From contig CAJQOX010000010.1 in NCBI GenBank assembly GCA_905480075.1, forward strand, positions 1 to 52,461: 52,461 nt of DNA. Direction: 5' to 3'. Below, piece after piece: positions 1-8,236 of this stretch; the stretch's first letter is position 1; every line of letters starts with the position of its first letter. This stretch comes from an uncultured Aureispira sp. (GTDB lineage: Bacteria; Bacteroidota; Bacteroidia; Chitinophagales; Saprospiraceae). Under the pieces are notes generated by a model. It ran no database searches, was not told the DNA's origin, and saw only the letters and a program-made list of their open reading frames with translations. A program made the position numbers and the translations under genes.

Positions 1-912
1 CGCAGGAGCAGGACCAACCAACATAATAGTAGGGTCCGTACCATGAGTAGCAACAGTTCGTATTTTGGCTCTGGGTTTGAGTCCCAGTCTTTCACCAGCC
101 GCTTTGTTTCCCATCAGTGCCATACCACTTCCATCAACAATTGCTGAAGAGTTGCCAGCATGATGAATATGATTAATTTGTTCCACTTCAGGGTATCGGT
201 CAATAGCCACGGCGTTGAATCCCCCCATCTGCCCCATCATTTCGAAGGAAGGATTTAATTTTGAAAGACTTTCAACAGAAGTTTCCGGTCTCGGATTTTC
301 ATCTTTATCCAAAATAGTAAACCCGTTGATATCTTTAACAGGTACAATAGAATTTTTGAAAGCATTTTCAGCAATAGCTTTTGCTGCTCGTTTTTGAGAT
401 TCTGCGGCAAAACTATCTGCATCGTTTCTTGAGTAACCATATTTTGTGGCTATCAGATCTGCCGAAATACCCTGAGGGACAAAATGTCCTGGCAAAGCTA
501 CCATTGGATCCATCGCAATAGCTCCTCCGTCAAGGCCCATCTTTACACGGGACATTGATTCAACCCCACCGGCGATCATGAGATCATTAAATCCGGATTT
601 GATATAAGCAGCAGCCTGATTGACAGCTTCTAGTCCTGAACCGCAAAACCTGTTAAGTGTAACGGCAGTAAGATGGTCTCCATAACCAGAATGCTGCGCT
701 ATTGTCTTGGCAACATTAGCCCCCTGATCCATTATCTGAGTTACACATCCCAGAATCAGATCTTCCACTTCCAAAGTATTCAAATTGTGTTTCTCTTTCA
801 GACCCTGCATGACCGTCACTGCTAATTGTGTCGCTGTAGTCCCCGTCAGTGCTCCTTTTTTATTGCCTCTTCCTCTTGGGGTTCTCAGGCTATCATAAAT
901 ATAAGCTTCCAT
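1..912 (-). CDS. Thiolase family protein (acetyl-CoA C-acyltransferase), partial
   Basis: This reading frame is open from ATG at 910-912 to the window edge and encodes the first 304 residues of a thiolase. It starts MEAYIYDSLRTPRGRG, typical of thiolase N-termini. The nucleophilic cysteine lies in LNRFCGSGLEAV at about residue 90, as expected for the acyl-enzyme Cys. The segment AGGVESMSRV and the HHAGNSSAIVDGS stretch near residue 255 are further family signatures. Full thiolases have about 390 residues, so the C-terminal His and second Cys lie outside the window. The enzyme cleaves 3-ketoacyl-CoA in beta-oxidation or condenses acetyl-CoA; the sequence alone does not settle which. A FadD gene occurs at 29.2-30.9 kb, but the two are not adjacent. 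The family call is secure, the substrate is not. Confidence 0.93.
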   Translation of the reverse strand, partial: MEAYIYDSLRTPRGRGNKKGALTGTTATQLAVTVMQGLKEKHNLNTLEVEDLILGCVTQIMDQGANVAKTIAQHSGYGDHLTAVTLNRFCGSGLEAVNQAAAYIKSGFNDLMIAGGVESMSRVKMGLDGGAIAMDPMVALPGHFVPQGISADLIATKYGYSRNDADSFAAESQKRAAKAIAENAFKNSIVPVKDINGFTILDKDENPRPETSVESLSKLNPSFEMMGQMGGFNAVAIDRYPEVEQINHIHHAGNSSAIVDGSGMALMGNKAAGERLGLKPRAKIRTVATHGTDPTIMLVGPAPA

Positions 913-1717
913 TGATAAATGATTGTTTTGGTGATTGAAATATTTTAAACTAATATTTTCTAAAAAACAGAGCCCTAAGTTACAAGATTTTCCGACAAAC
1001 TGAAAGTAAATTATTATATATAAAATAAACTTACCAGCTATTGTAAATTATAAAGGATTTAGAGAGAATGTGACTCCTTTTTTAAGCGTGTTAAACATTT
1101 TTCATTAATTATATTTTAATTTAGATTGTTCTTTTCTGATTTAGAATCTGATGCATAAGCAGATAAATCAAGTGATATTTTTATATCAATTTAAAATTCA
1201 ATGAGAAAAATTATTAATTAAAAATGAAAGATTTATCATTCATTATTTCCTTTATAAAGTAATTTATGGAATTATTATTTGCTTTGAGATTATTACACAA
1301 AAGTAAAAGTTCATATGTGGAAAATTATACCAAAGCCCTTGAAGGCTTATTTTTAAAACAAATACAAAAAAAACGCTTAGCACACCTTTCTACAATTTTA
1401 CCAAATTAAATACCGGATTAACAACAAATAACATAATAAATATTTCACAAATTCAATAAAATTTAGTCCATAGCATTCCACAATTAAAGTTTATAATTGC
1501 TTATTAATCTGTCACAAATGTACTATTATCAGCTTGTACGTTTCTATGAGTTCTTTTTTATATTCCAAATAAAAGGATTTCGATTTATTTATTATTCTTT
1601 TACAACCTTAAATAATCGTATTATTGTATCTGTATTTAATATAAGAGGAAATTAAATACCTACCCAAAAGCAAAAAACCCATACATAATTCAGTCATTGT
1701 TACAATAAAAATAAAAA
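913..1717. other. Long AT-rich intergenic region
   Basis: About 800 bases separate the divergent thiolase and small exported-protein genes. I see no convincing coding frame, tRNA or structured RNA. A short hairpin, AAGCC-loop-GGCTT, at 1333-1348 is followed by a few T residues and could be a weak terminator on the plus strand, but no plus-strand gene precedes it. Both flanking promoters must lie here; I could not find a clean TTG-N19-TAnnTTTG match for either. Confidence 0.5.
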
Positions 1718-2260
1718 ATGAAAAAACTAAACTCAATTCCATGTTTCACATTAATTCTGTTATTTGTGCTGTCTGCTTTTATTAATGCAGATGCACAGAC
1801 TACTGATGAGCGACTTACCGTTAAGAATTGGATAATTTCCAATAAGGATAAGGTCACATTGGTTTCTGCGAATGAATATCAATCTATGTCTCCGGCAGTA
1901 AAAGCAATTATCAATGCCGATTCTAAATCTTTAGTTTACAAAACAGAAGTCACTGTTGAAGATATTAAAAAGTTTCAAAGCAAAAACACCAACACTAATT
2001 TAGTAGCTTTTAAAGCTAAAACTACTTCACAAGAAAAAGCAACACTAAACACTTCCAAGGCAACTACTGAACAAATAGATAGAGTTAGTGTAAAAAACTG
2101 GATAGAAGGTCCTGGCAAAGAAGTTAAAATTATCTCCCAATCTGATTACATGAGTATATCTCAATCTCACAGAACAGCCGTGGGAATGACAAATGTATTG
2201 GTTTACCCGGGTTCTGAATTGACTATGAAAGATATCCAAAACTTTGAAAGTCAAAATTAA
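1718..2260 (+). CDS. Exported protein of unknown function with an internal duplication
   Basis: This 180-residue protein starts with a clear signal peptide (MKKLNSIPCFTLILLF, likely cleaved after ADA). The mature part consists of two related halves. Residues about 32-89 (RLTVKNWI ... EDIKKFQSKN) align with residues about 121-180 (RVSVKNWI ... KDIQNFESQN), joined by a Lys/Thr/Ser-rich linker. Shared positions include VKNWI, S.x.Y.S.S, a LVYP/LVYK strand and the closing F.S.N. The halves are diverged in sequence, so the duplication is old. I see no lipobox, T9SS sorting domain or known enzyme motif. The next gene begins about 70 bases downstream on the same strand, so they may be co-transcribed. 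I do not recognise the family; a periplasmic or secreted location is inferred from the signal peptide alone. Confidence 0.8.
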   Translation: MKKLNSIPCFTLILLFVLSAFINADAQTTDERLTVKNWIISNKDKVTLVSANEYQSMSPAVKAIINADSKSLVYKTEVTVEDIKKFQSKNTNTNLVAFKAKTTSQEKATLNTSKATTEQIDRVSVKNWIEGPGKEVKIISQSDYMSISQSHRTAVGMTNVLVYPGSELTMKDIQNFESQN

Positions 2261-2331
2261 ATCCTTTTCCAGTTAAATTCTATCAAAAATATTTCGCTGT
2301 TATCCTACAGCAATTATAATTCCTTTAGAAA

Positions 2332-4539
2332 ATGAACAATAATATATATATAATAGTAGCACTTTTTCTTGCATCCTATACTAATATCTATTCTCAGAAT
2401 GGTTGTGGAGCTGCCGTTGGTTTAACACCAGGCTCTCAACAATGTGGTAGTTCTGTAGGGATTGCAGGTGATTTTCCTTCTGGTGGTGGTGCCCCGACCA
2501 ACCCATGTAACGGATCTTATAACGATGATGAATATTGGTTCTCATATACAGGTAACGGGGTAAATGGATTACAGTTAGATTTATCTGCTCTTTCCGATCT
2601 TTATGCCGGCTTATTTGTTTTGGACGCTTGTCCTGCAACAGCAGGCTGTGTTGCAAGTGCGACGAATGGATTTAGTAGCGCAGATTTGAGCGTTTCAACC
2701 CCTGTTTTGACTAATGGACAAACTTATTACATTGTTATTGCAAGCTGGGGAACACCTGATAACACTTCGTTTTGTTTAGACGCAACGCTTACAACTCCAC
2801 CAGCCCCCGGAGTTGGTGATGGATGTGCAGCAGCAGTTCCTTTAACACCAGGAGTACAACAGTGTGGAGATTCAAACCCTAACTTAGGAGATTTTCCTAA
2901 TAACGGTGGTAATCCGACAAATCCATGTAATGGTTCTTATAATGATAATGAATATTGGTATTCTTATACCGGTACCGGAGCTCCTTTACAATTGGACATG
3001 ACAGCTATATCTGACAACTATGCAGGTTTGTTTGTATTTGACGCTTGTGCATCAGGCAACCCTAATTGTATTGCCAGTTCAACGAATGGTTTTAGTACAG
3101 CCGATATAACTTTGGTTACTCCAACGTTGACTTTGGGGCAGCAATATTATGTAGTAATTATTAACTGGGGAACACCAGATGCAACAACTTTTTGTTTAGA
3201 TGCTGTTGTTTCTACACCTTTGGCAAATGATGATTGTAATTCTGCAATTGCCCTTACTGTAAATGCTGATTTGAATTGTGGATCAGTAACACCGGGAACC
3301 GTTCTTGGTTCTAGTGCTTCGCCAGATCCAACGGCAGCAACTTGTTTTGGAACTGCAGATGATGATGTATGGTACACATTCGTTGCTACAGGAACTGTCC
3401 ATCAGGTATCATTAACCAATGTAGCTGGATCAACAACCGATATGTATCATTCTATATATGAGCAAGGGACAGGTTGCCCTGGTTTAGGCGCTGAGATTAT
3501 TTGTAATGATGCCGACATCAGTATTATATCAGGACTAACTGCAGGTAACACATATTATGTTCGAGTTTATACATATACCAGTATATCCGGACAAACAAGT
3601 ACTTTTGATGTTTGCGTAGGAACACCACCACCACCACCTTCAAATGATGATTGCGGTGGGGCAATTGCATTAACCGTAAATCTAGATTTAATCTGTGGGA
3701 CTGTAACATCAGGGACTATCTCAAGTGCAACAGGGTCCCCTGATCCAACAGCAGAGACTTGTTTTGGAACTGCTGATGATGATGTTTGGTATACTTTTGT
3801 TGCCACAGGAACAACACACAATATCTCTTTGACAAATGTTGCCGGAACGACAACCGATATGTATCATTCAGTATATGAGCAAGGACCAGGATGTCCTGGT
3901 TTGGGAGCGGAGATAATATGTAGTGATGCAGATAATAGTTCACTGACAGGTTTAACAGCAGGTAATACTTATTATGTACGTGTTTATACCTATACCAGTA
4001 CAGGAGGTCAATTAACTTCTTTTGACATTTGTGTAACTACTCCAGTTCCTTGTGCCGCTGGCGGAGCAGGTGGATCAGATTGTCCGGATATACAGCCAAT
4101 TTGTACCGATAATACTTACTGTTATACTGCAGGAATTGGTTCTGTCGCATCTTCCGGGAATAATTATGGATGTTTGTCTACACAACCTAATCCCTCTTGG
4201 TACTACTTTGAAATTTCTTCTGCAGGTAATTTAGTTTTTGATATCGGTGCTTCTTCAGATATTGATTTTGCACTATGGGGACCTTATGCAAGTGTTGCCG
4301 CTGCGAATGCTGCATGTGGCAGTCTTCCGGCACCTATAGATTGTAGTTATAGCACTTCTGCTACAGAACAAGCTAATATTTCAGGGGTAATAGTAGGAGA
4401 AATATATGTTTTGGTGGTAACCAATTATGCATCCGTTGTTCAAGATGTAACATTGGGAGTTGCATCAGGAAATACAGCTACAACTGACTGTACTATTGTA
4501 AATCCAACACCATGTGATGCAGATGCAGGTAACTGGTGA
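2332..4539 (+). CDS. Large secreted repeat protein, apparently C-terminally truncated
   Basis: This 735-residue protein has an N-terminal signal peptide (MNNNIYIIVALFLASYTNIYSQ) and five beta-rich modules. Residues about 23-159 and 160-297 form one pair, each with LTPG.QQCG, NPCNGSYND.EYW.SYTG and SWGTPD or NWGTPD. Residues about 298-435 and 436-570 form a second pair, each with NDDC..AIALTVN, CFGTADDDVWYTFVATGT and TAGNTYYVRVYTYTS. The last module (570-735) resembles the C-terminal segment seen before PKD, adhesin or T9SS domains in Bacteroidota surface proteins (PSWYYFEI, IDFALWGPY, YVLVVTNYA). The protein then stops at CDADAGNW. In related proteins, as I recall them, the CDADAG motif leads into further sequence and a sorting domain; none is present here. 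The function is unknown but probably adhesion or matrix. The TGA stop overlaps a GTG that opens the next frame. Confidence 0.85.
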   Translation: MNNNIYIIVALFLASYTNIYSQNGCGAAVGLTPGSQQCGSSVGIAGDFPSGGGAPTNPCNGSYNDDEYWFSYTGNGVNGLQLDLSALSDLYAGLFVLDACPATAGCVASATNGFSSADLSVSTPVLTNGQTYYIVIASWGTPDNTSFCLDATLTTPPAPGVGDGCAAAVPLTPGVQQCGDSNPNLGDFPNNGGNPTNPCNGSYNDNEYWYSYTGTGAPLQLDMTAISDNYAGLFVFDACASGNPNCIASSTNGFSTADITLVTPTLTLGQQYYVVIINWGTPDATTFCLDAVVSTPLANDDCNSAIALTVNADLNCGSVTPGTVLGSSASPDPTAATCFGTADDDVWYTFVATGTVHQVSLTNVAGSTTDMYHSIYEQGTGCPGLGAEIICNDADISIISGLTAGNTYYVRVYTYTSISGQTSTFDVCVGTPPPPPSNDDCGGAIALTVNLDLICGTVTSGTISSATGSPDPTAETCFGTADDDVWYTFVATGTTHNISLTNVAGTTTDMYHSVYEQGPGCPGLGAEIICSDADNSSLTGLTAGNTYYVRVYTYTSTGGQLTSFDICVTTPVPCAAGGAGGSDCPDIQPICTDNTYCYTAGIGSVASSGNNYGCLSTQPNPSWYYFEISSAGNLVFDIGASSDIDFALWGPYASVAAANAACGSLPAPIDCSYSTSATEQANISGVIVGEIYVLVVTNYASVVQDVTLGVASGNTATTDCTIVNPTPCDADAGNW

Positions 4540-4571
4540 TTTTTAATGTTCTAATAATAAAAAAAACAATT

Positions 4572-6422
4572 ATGACTAGCTATATAAAAATGTGCTGTCT
4601 GCTTTTGTGTAAAGGAACATTATTAATCCTTTTCACTATTTTTAATAGACAATCCTTTGCACAATGTGATTTCATTAATGATATAACAGGAGTTGTGCAA
4701 GCTGTTATGCCTACAGGTGATGCAGCAAATCCTGCCCTTTATACTCAGACATATGTTCTTGTAGATAATCAGGGAAACATCTATGCAACCAACAACACGC
4801 CTGATTTTTTATCCGTTCCTCCAGGCTTTTATAATCTCTACGCTGTCAATTATGACAATGCAGAAGCAGCAGCAGTTCTAGCTCTTTTAGCGGTTGGACA
4901 ACCCTGGTTTAATGTAGAGGTTTATGGAAATGATGATGCCACTTATTGTTTAGATTATACGCCGGCCTATGGTTCAGGATGTCCGATTGTAGTTTGTGAT
5001 GTAATGTCAATATGCGAAATTGATACATTAGTACTTCCTTCTTTAAATTTTCAGACAGTAGATCATGAACAAAGCTATTGCCTTGTTTGCAATGATGTTG
5101 TAGAAGCTGTTAGTTTAACTTCTTCTTTTCCTCTTCAGGATTATCCTGCAGCTGCAGTAGGAGCAAATTGTCAGTTATTTGGTATAAACTATGATATTAC
5201 CGGTGGAAGCCCACTGAATGTAGGAGACAATTGGAGTACAATAACAGATGCACTTTGTACAAGTTCCTGTCTGGATTTTATCGGGATGGACCTTGACATT
5301 ACTCCTATCACCCAACCTTCAGGCAATGGCATCAGTACTACTGTTGATTGGTGGGGAGGACCTTGTATTGGTGCACAGCCACCTGTCAATGGAGGAACTG
5401 ACTTTCTGGAAGTAGTAAATAACTGGTGTGTTCCCTCCTATAATCCGGGCCCTATCAGTGCGAGACCTGACGACAACACCGGAATGGATGATATACAACT
5501 GTATATGGGAGGCAGAGAGGTCTATTCAAGAGTACCCTGTGTCGGCACGATGGATTTAACACAGAACACCATTTTTTATACTGTAGAATGTGACCCTGCC
5601 GGACCTTCTCAACTTGATGTTCTCGTATCAAATGCAGGTCCTGGTATTACTATGATAGAAGCCGCCTTGTATGGCCCTGTCAATGCACTTTGCCCTACAT
5701 TTTCAGGAGGAACTTTTGTTGATTGTAACGATGCAGGTACAGGATCTCAGTCAGGCAATCCAATGGGAGATATCACCTTGACTACCAATGGCAATCCTGG
5801 AGAAGTATATATTGTCATTGTTGATACAGAAGGGACCGAACAATTCACTATCAGTTCTACCTCTGTCCTCTTGTATAATAAACTGATTACTTTTCTCGGA
5901 TATAAAGATGATGAAAAAAATGTTTTGGAATGGGTCGTTGAGAAAGAAGATGATGTTGACCATTATTCTTTAGAACGTTCAGTGGATGCGCTCAGTTTTT
6001 CTCAGATCAATCAGACTTCTGCTTTGAATAATGGAAGTGCATCTGTAAATTATAATTATATTGACCCCTTACCTGGCACAGGGACTCACTACTACCGGCT
6101 AAAAACAGTAAATACTGATGGAAGTTTTGAATATTCGAACACAGTAGTACTGACAAGAGAGGGAGATAATCTTGGCACGGTAGCTGTTTTTCCAAACCCT
6201 ACTCATGGCGTCTTTAATGTAGAATTTGAATCTGATAAAAAAACAGTTATTGATTACAAGATTCAGGATGTAATTGGACAGACTGTAAGAAAGGGCACAG
6301 CAGATGTTGAGGTCGGAATGAACAAAATTGAGTTGAATATTGAAGAATTTCCTTCTGCTTCCTATGTTCTTTCCCTTACTATGAACAATCAAAGAGTTCA
6401 ACGGAAGTTGATTAAAAAATAG
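4572..6422 (+). CDS. T9SS-sorted secreted protein
   Basis: The chosen ATG at 4572 places a signal peptide at the N-terminus (MTSYIKMCCLLLCKGT, likely cleaved after SFAQ), giving 616 residues. An upstream GTG at 4536 would add 12 residues ahead of it and is less likely. The central part is Cys-rich and not recognised. Residues about 440-530 form the FN3-like linker common before sorting domains (LLYNKLITFLGYKDDEKN, YSLERSVD, HYYRLKTVNTDGS). The last 75 residues are a T9SS type A sorting domain: VFPNPTHGVFNVEF, then IQDVIGQTV and the terminal KLIKK. The protein is therefore probably exported by the Sec system and then across the outer membrane by the T9SS. It lies 32 bases after the preceding large protein, suggesting one transcript, and ends before a strong terminator. 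Confidence 0.88.
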   Translation: MTSYIKMCCLLLCKGTLLILFTIFNRQSFAQCDFINDITGVVQAVMPTGDAANPALYTQTYVLVDNQGNIYATNNTPDFLSVPPGFYNLYAVNYDNAEAAAVLALLAVGQPWFNVEVYGNDDATYCLDYTPAYGSGCPIVVCDVMSICEIDTLVLPSLNFQTVDHEQSYCLVCNDVVEAVSLTSSFPLQDYPAAAVGANCQLFGINYDITGGSPLNVGDNWSTITDALCTSSCLDFIGMDLDITPITQPSGNGISTTVDWWGGPCIGAQPPVNGGTDFLEVVNNWCVPSYNPGPISARPDDNTGMDDIQLYMGGREVYSRVPCVGTMDLTQNTIFYTVECDPAGPSQLDVLVSNAGPGITMIEAALYGPVNALCPTFSGGTFVDCNDAGTGSQSGNPMGDITLTTNGNPGEVYIVIVDTEGTEQFTISSTSVLLYNKLITFLGYKDDEKNVLEWVVEKEDDVDHYSLERSVDALSFSQINQTSALNNGSASVNYNYIDPLPGTGTHYYRLKTVNTDGSFEYSNTVVLTREGDNLGTVAVFPNPTHGVFNVEFESDKKTVIDYKIQDVIGQTVRKGTADVEVGMNKIELNIEEFPSASYVLSLTMNNQRVQRKLIKK

Positions 6423-6459
6423 TTTTCAAAATTTCTTTCTTTTTCATTTGTTATTATAA

Positions 6460-6494
6460 AAAAAGGACCTTGATTTTTTCAAGGTCCTTTTTTT
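6460..6494 (+). terminator. Rho-independent terminator
   Basis: A perfect 9-bp stem (GGACCTTGA at 6465-6473, TCAAGGTCC at 6479-6487) with a five-T loop is followed by a run of seven T. It ends the transcript of the T9SS-cargo gene just upstream. Confidence 0.92.
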
Positions 6495-6538
6495 GTTGTT
6501 ATATTGGGAAATATTTATAAATAAATCTAATTTCTTAT

Positions 6539-7042
6539 ATGAAAAATTTAATGAATTCCTTAGCAGGGCTTGTTTTTACATTATTATGCACCCTTGCCGT
6601 ATTTTCCTGCGACCCATGTTCGGGGGTAATTTGTAATAACGGAGAATGTAGTAATGGTTCCTGTGTCTGTAATACCGGATATCAGAAAAATGGAAATGGC
6701 TGTCAGGGTGTCAATATGCTTTATGTCGGTGATGGTGATGCTTTAGCTACACAGACTACTGTAGATAGTAACGGGACTGTAATTGCTACTGCATCAGGAG
6801 TAGGCCTAACTTTAACTGCTTCCGAAACAGACCCCTACTCTTTCACTATTACAGACTTCAATAACATTGTCAATAATAACATTGACTTCACTATCAGTTC
6901 AACTGATTATGAAATAGTTATCACTACGACTACCACAACAGGAACCTATACAGTTTCAGGTGCACGCGTAGGAACACAGGTACAATTAGATATTACAGAT
7001 GCAACGAATATTACTTATAAACTTGCCTATACAGCCAATTAA
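6539..7042 (+). CDS. Putative lipoprotein with an EGF-like Cys-rich motif
   Basis: This 167-residue protein has a hydrophobic leader followed by LAVFSC, which can act as a lipobox with Cys24 as the lipidated residue. Residues about 24-56 form a compact EGF-like pattern (CDPCSGVICNNGECSNG, then CVCNTGY). The rest, about 57-167, is Thr/Asn/Asp-rich beta sequence without a family I recognise; it ends ITYKLAYTAN. The EGF-like cluster directly after the lipid anchor is a layout found in Bacteroidota surface lipoproteins. The gene is monocistronic by position: a strong terminator lies upstream and a long hairpin downstream. The function is unknown. The lipoprotein call depends on a Phe at -2 of the lipobox, which is tolerated but not ideal. 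Confidence 0.75.
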   Translation: MKNLMNSLAGLVFTLLCTLAVFSCDPCSGVICNNGECSNGSCVCNTGYQKNGNGCQGVNMLYVGDGDALATQTTVDSNGTVIATASGVGLTLTASETDPYSFTITDFNNIVNNNIDFTISSTDYEIVITTTTTTGTYTVSGARVGTQVQLDITDATNITYKLAYTAN

Positions 7043-7053
7043 ATAACCAGATT

Positions 7054-7116
7054 GTTTACTTTCCTGAAGCTATCCGTTTTTCATTTAGAAAACCGGATAG
7101 TTTCAGAAAGTAAAAC
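7054..7116. terminator. Long hairpin between convergent genes
   Basis: GTTTACTTTCCTGAAGCTATCCG (7054-7076) pairs almost completely with CGGATAGTTTCAGAAAGTAAAAC (7094-7116) around a 17-base AT-rich loop. It sits between the convergent lipoprotein and outer-membrane protein genes, and its right arm covers the last codons and the TGA of the minus-strand gene. It lacks a T-tract on either side, so it may serve as a bidirectional terminator or as an RNA 3'-end stabiliser. Confidence 0.7.
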
Positions 7117-7900
7117 TAAGCTTATTGGTAAAGGAAAAATACAGGTTATCTATCGGAACGACCGGTAATGCATCGTAAAAGACATCATACCTTATCGAAA
7201 AATGGATGTGTTTGGTAAAGTTTAGAGTAATCATACCATTAACAGATAATCTTGGATAGATAAAATAGGAATCCGGTCTTGTCTGAAAAAAAGTTGCCAT
7301 CTGAAAATAGACGATTTCCTTTATTTTTTGAGTATAGGAAATATAGAGGTTCATCTTAAAATAATGATTTTGGACAGGCGTATTATCCAAAACTATTACA
7401 GAGGAAGGCACAGCAGTAAAATTCCACCTTTCATACTCATACATACCACCTAAACCAAGATGCAAATGTCCCTTATTATATTCTTTTAGAATAAATCTCA
7501 GGTTACCGCCCGCCAGCACCCTTTGTTCCATTCCTCTTACGCCATCCAACTGATATTGTCCAAACAATTCAGGATGAACCCAATTATCCTTCTTAAAGCG
7601 AATTCGTGTATGGGCAAAGCCACTGTTCAATAAATCCTGATTGCCACTTCGTATCAGGTTAAAATTTCCAGTAACAACAAATAAACTTTGTTTATAGTAG
7701 TAGGAAAAATCAGCATTTGAACCAAAAGCAAGTATTAAATCTACTTGTTTTTGAATAGAAAAGCTGAAATCAATCAAGCCTTTGAAATGATGAACCGAAT
7801 CTACTTTTGAACCGTAGGAATCTGCGTTCAGAATCTGAGAACGGGAGTTACATATTACTGTTGATACAATCAGAAGGGTAAAAAATATTTTCATATACAA
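7103..7900 (-). CDS. Predicted outer-membrane beta-barrel protein, DUF481-like
   Basis: This 265-residue protein starts with a signal peptide (MKIFFTLLIVSTVICNSRSQ). An ATG two codons later, at 7894, is an equally plausible start. The mature part is a run of amphipathic strands rich in aromatic residues (FSYYYKQSLFVVTGNF, HTRIRFKKDNWVHPELFGQY, LGGMYEYERWNF, KLSFTF). It ends in Phe, the usual C-terminal signal for insertion of barrels by the BAM complex. The order of strands, with a FVVTGNF segment, a HPELFGQYQ segment and LAGGNLRF, resembles DUF481 (YdiY-like) proteins. I assign the family tentatively. Role unknown; the protein is probably a small porin-like or salt-responsive barrel. It is divergent from the SLC12-like transporter gene, with a 336-base shared upstream region. 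Confidence 0.7.
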   Translation of the reverse strand: MYMKIFFTLLIVSTVICNSRSQILNADSYGSKVDSVHHFKGLIDFSFSIQKQVDLILAFGSNADFSYYYKQSLFVVTGNFNLIRSGNQDLLNSGFAHTRIRFKKDNWVHPELFGQYQLDGVRGMEQRVLAGGNLRFILKEYNKGHLHLGLGGMYEYERWNFTAVPSSVIVLDNTPVQNHYFKMNLYISYTQKIKEIVYFQMATFFQTRPDSYFIYPRLSVNGMITLNFTKHIHFSIRYDVFYDALPVVPIDNLYFSFTNKLSFTF

Positions 7901-8236
7901 TGAATTGAAAACTACATTCAGACTTAATTTATACTACATAAACTTAGCCCTTAAATTCATCAATTTAAATCTACTAAACTAACGCGAAAACTCAAAACTA
8001 TGAAACAAAAGATATACTAATCTTATTTGATTTAAATAAAATTATTAAGATTAAGAAATAATATTTATTTTAAATCACCATTAATTTTTATCATAAATAA
8101 GCATTGCTCCCATCAAAGCTTAATTAAAATTATTGTATATTAGCGTAAGAAATTTTTATAATTCAAAAAGAATATATCTATAATTTATTTAAAATTTAAA
8201 TAGTAAAAGAACATATTTTTAAGCCAATCCTTAACT
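7901..8236. other. Divergent promoter region
   Basis: This 336-base AT-rich spacer separates the minus-strand barrel gene from the plus-strand transporter gene. It must hold both promoters. TATATTAG at 8137-8144 is one mismatch from the TAnnTTTG element and lies about 90 bases before the transporter start, but I see no matching TTG at the right distance. No coding frame or RNA gene is visible. Confidence 0.4.

Noticed and set aside
913-1717. Possible tRNA or small RNA in the longest left-hand intergenic region
   Set aside because: No cloverleaf, GTTCRA-type loop or strong hairpin with a T-tract was found by eye; only a weak 5-bp stem near 1333.
4536-4571. GTG start at 4536 for the second cargo gene, overlapping the preceding stop codon
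   Set aside because: The ATG at 4572 gives a proper signal peptide; the 12 extra residues would weaken it.
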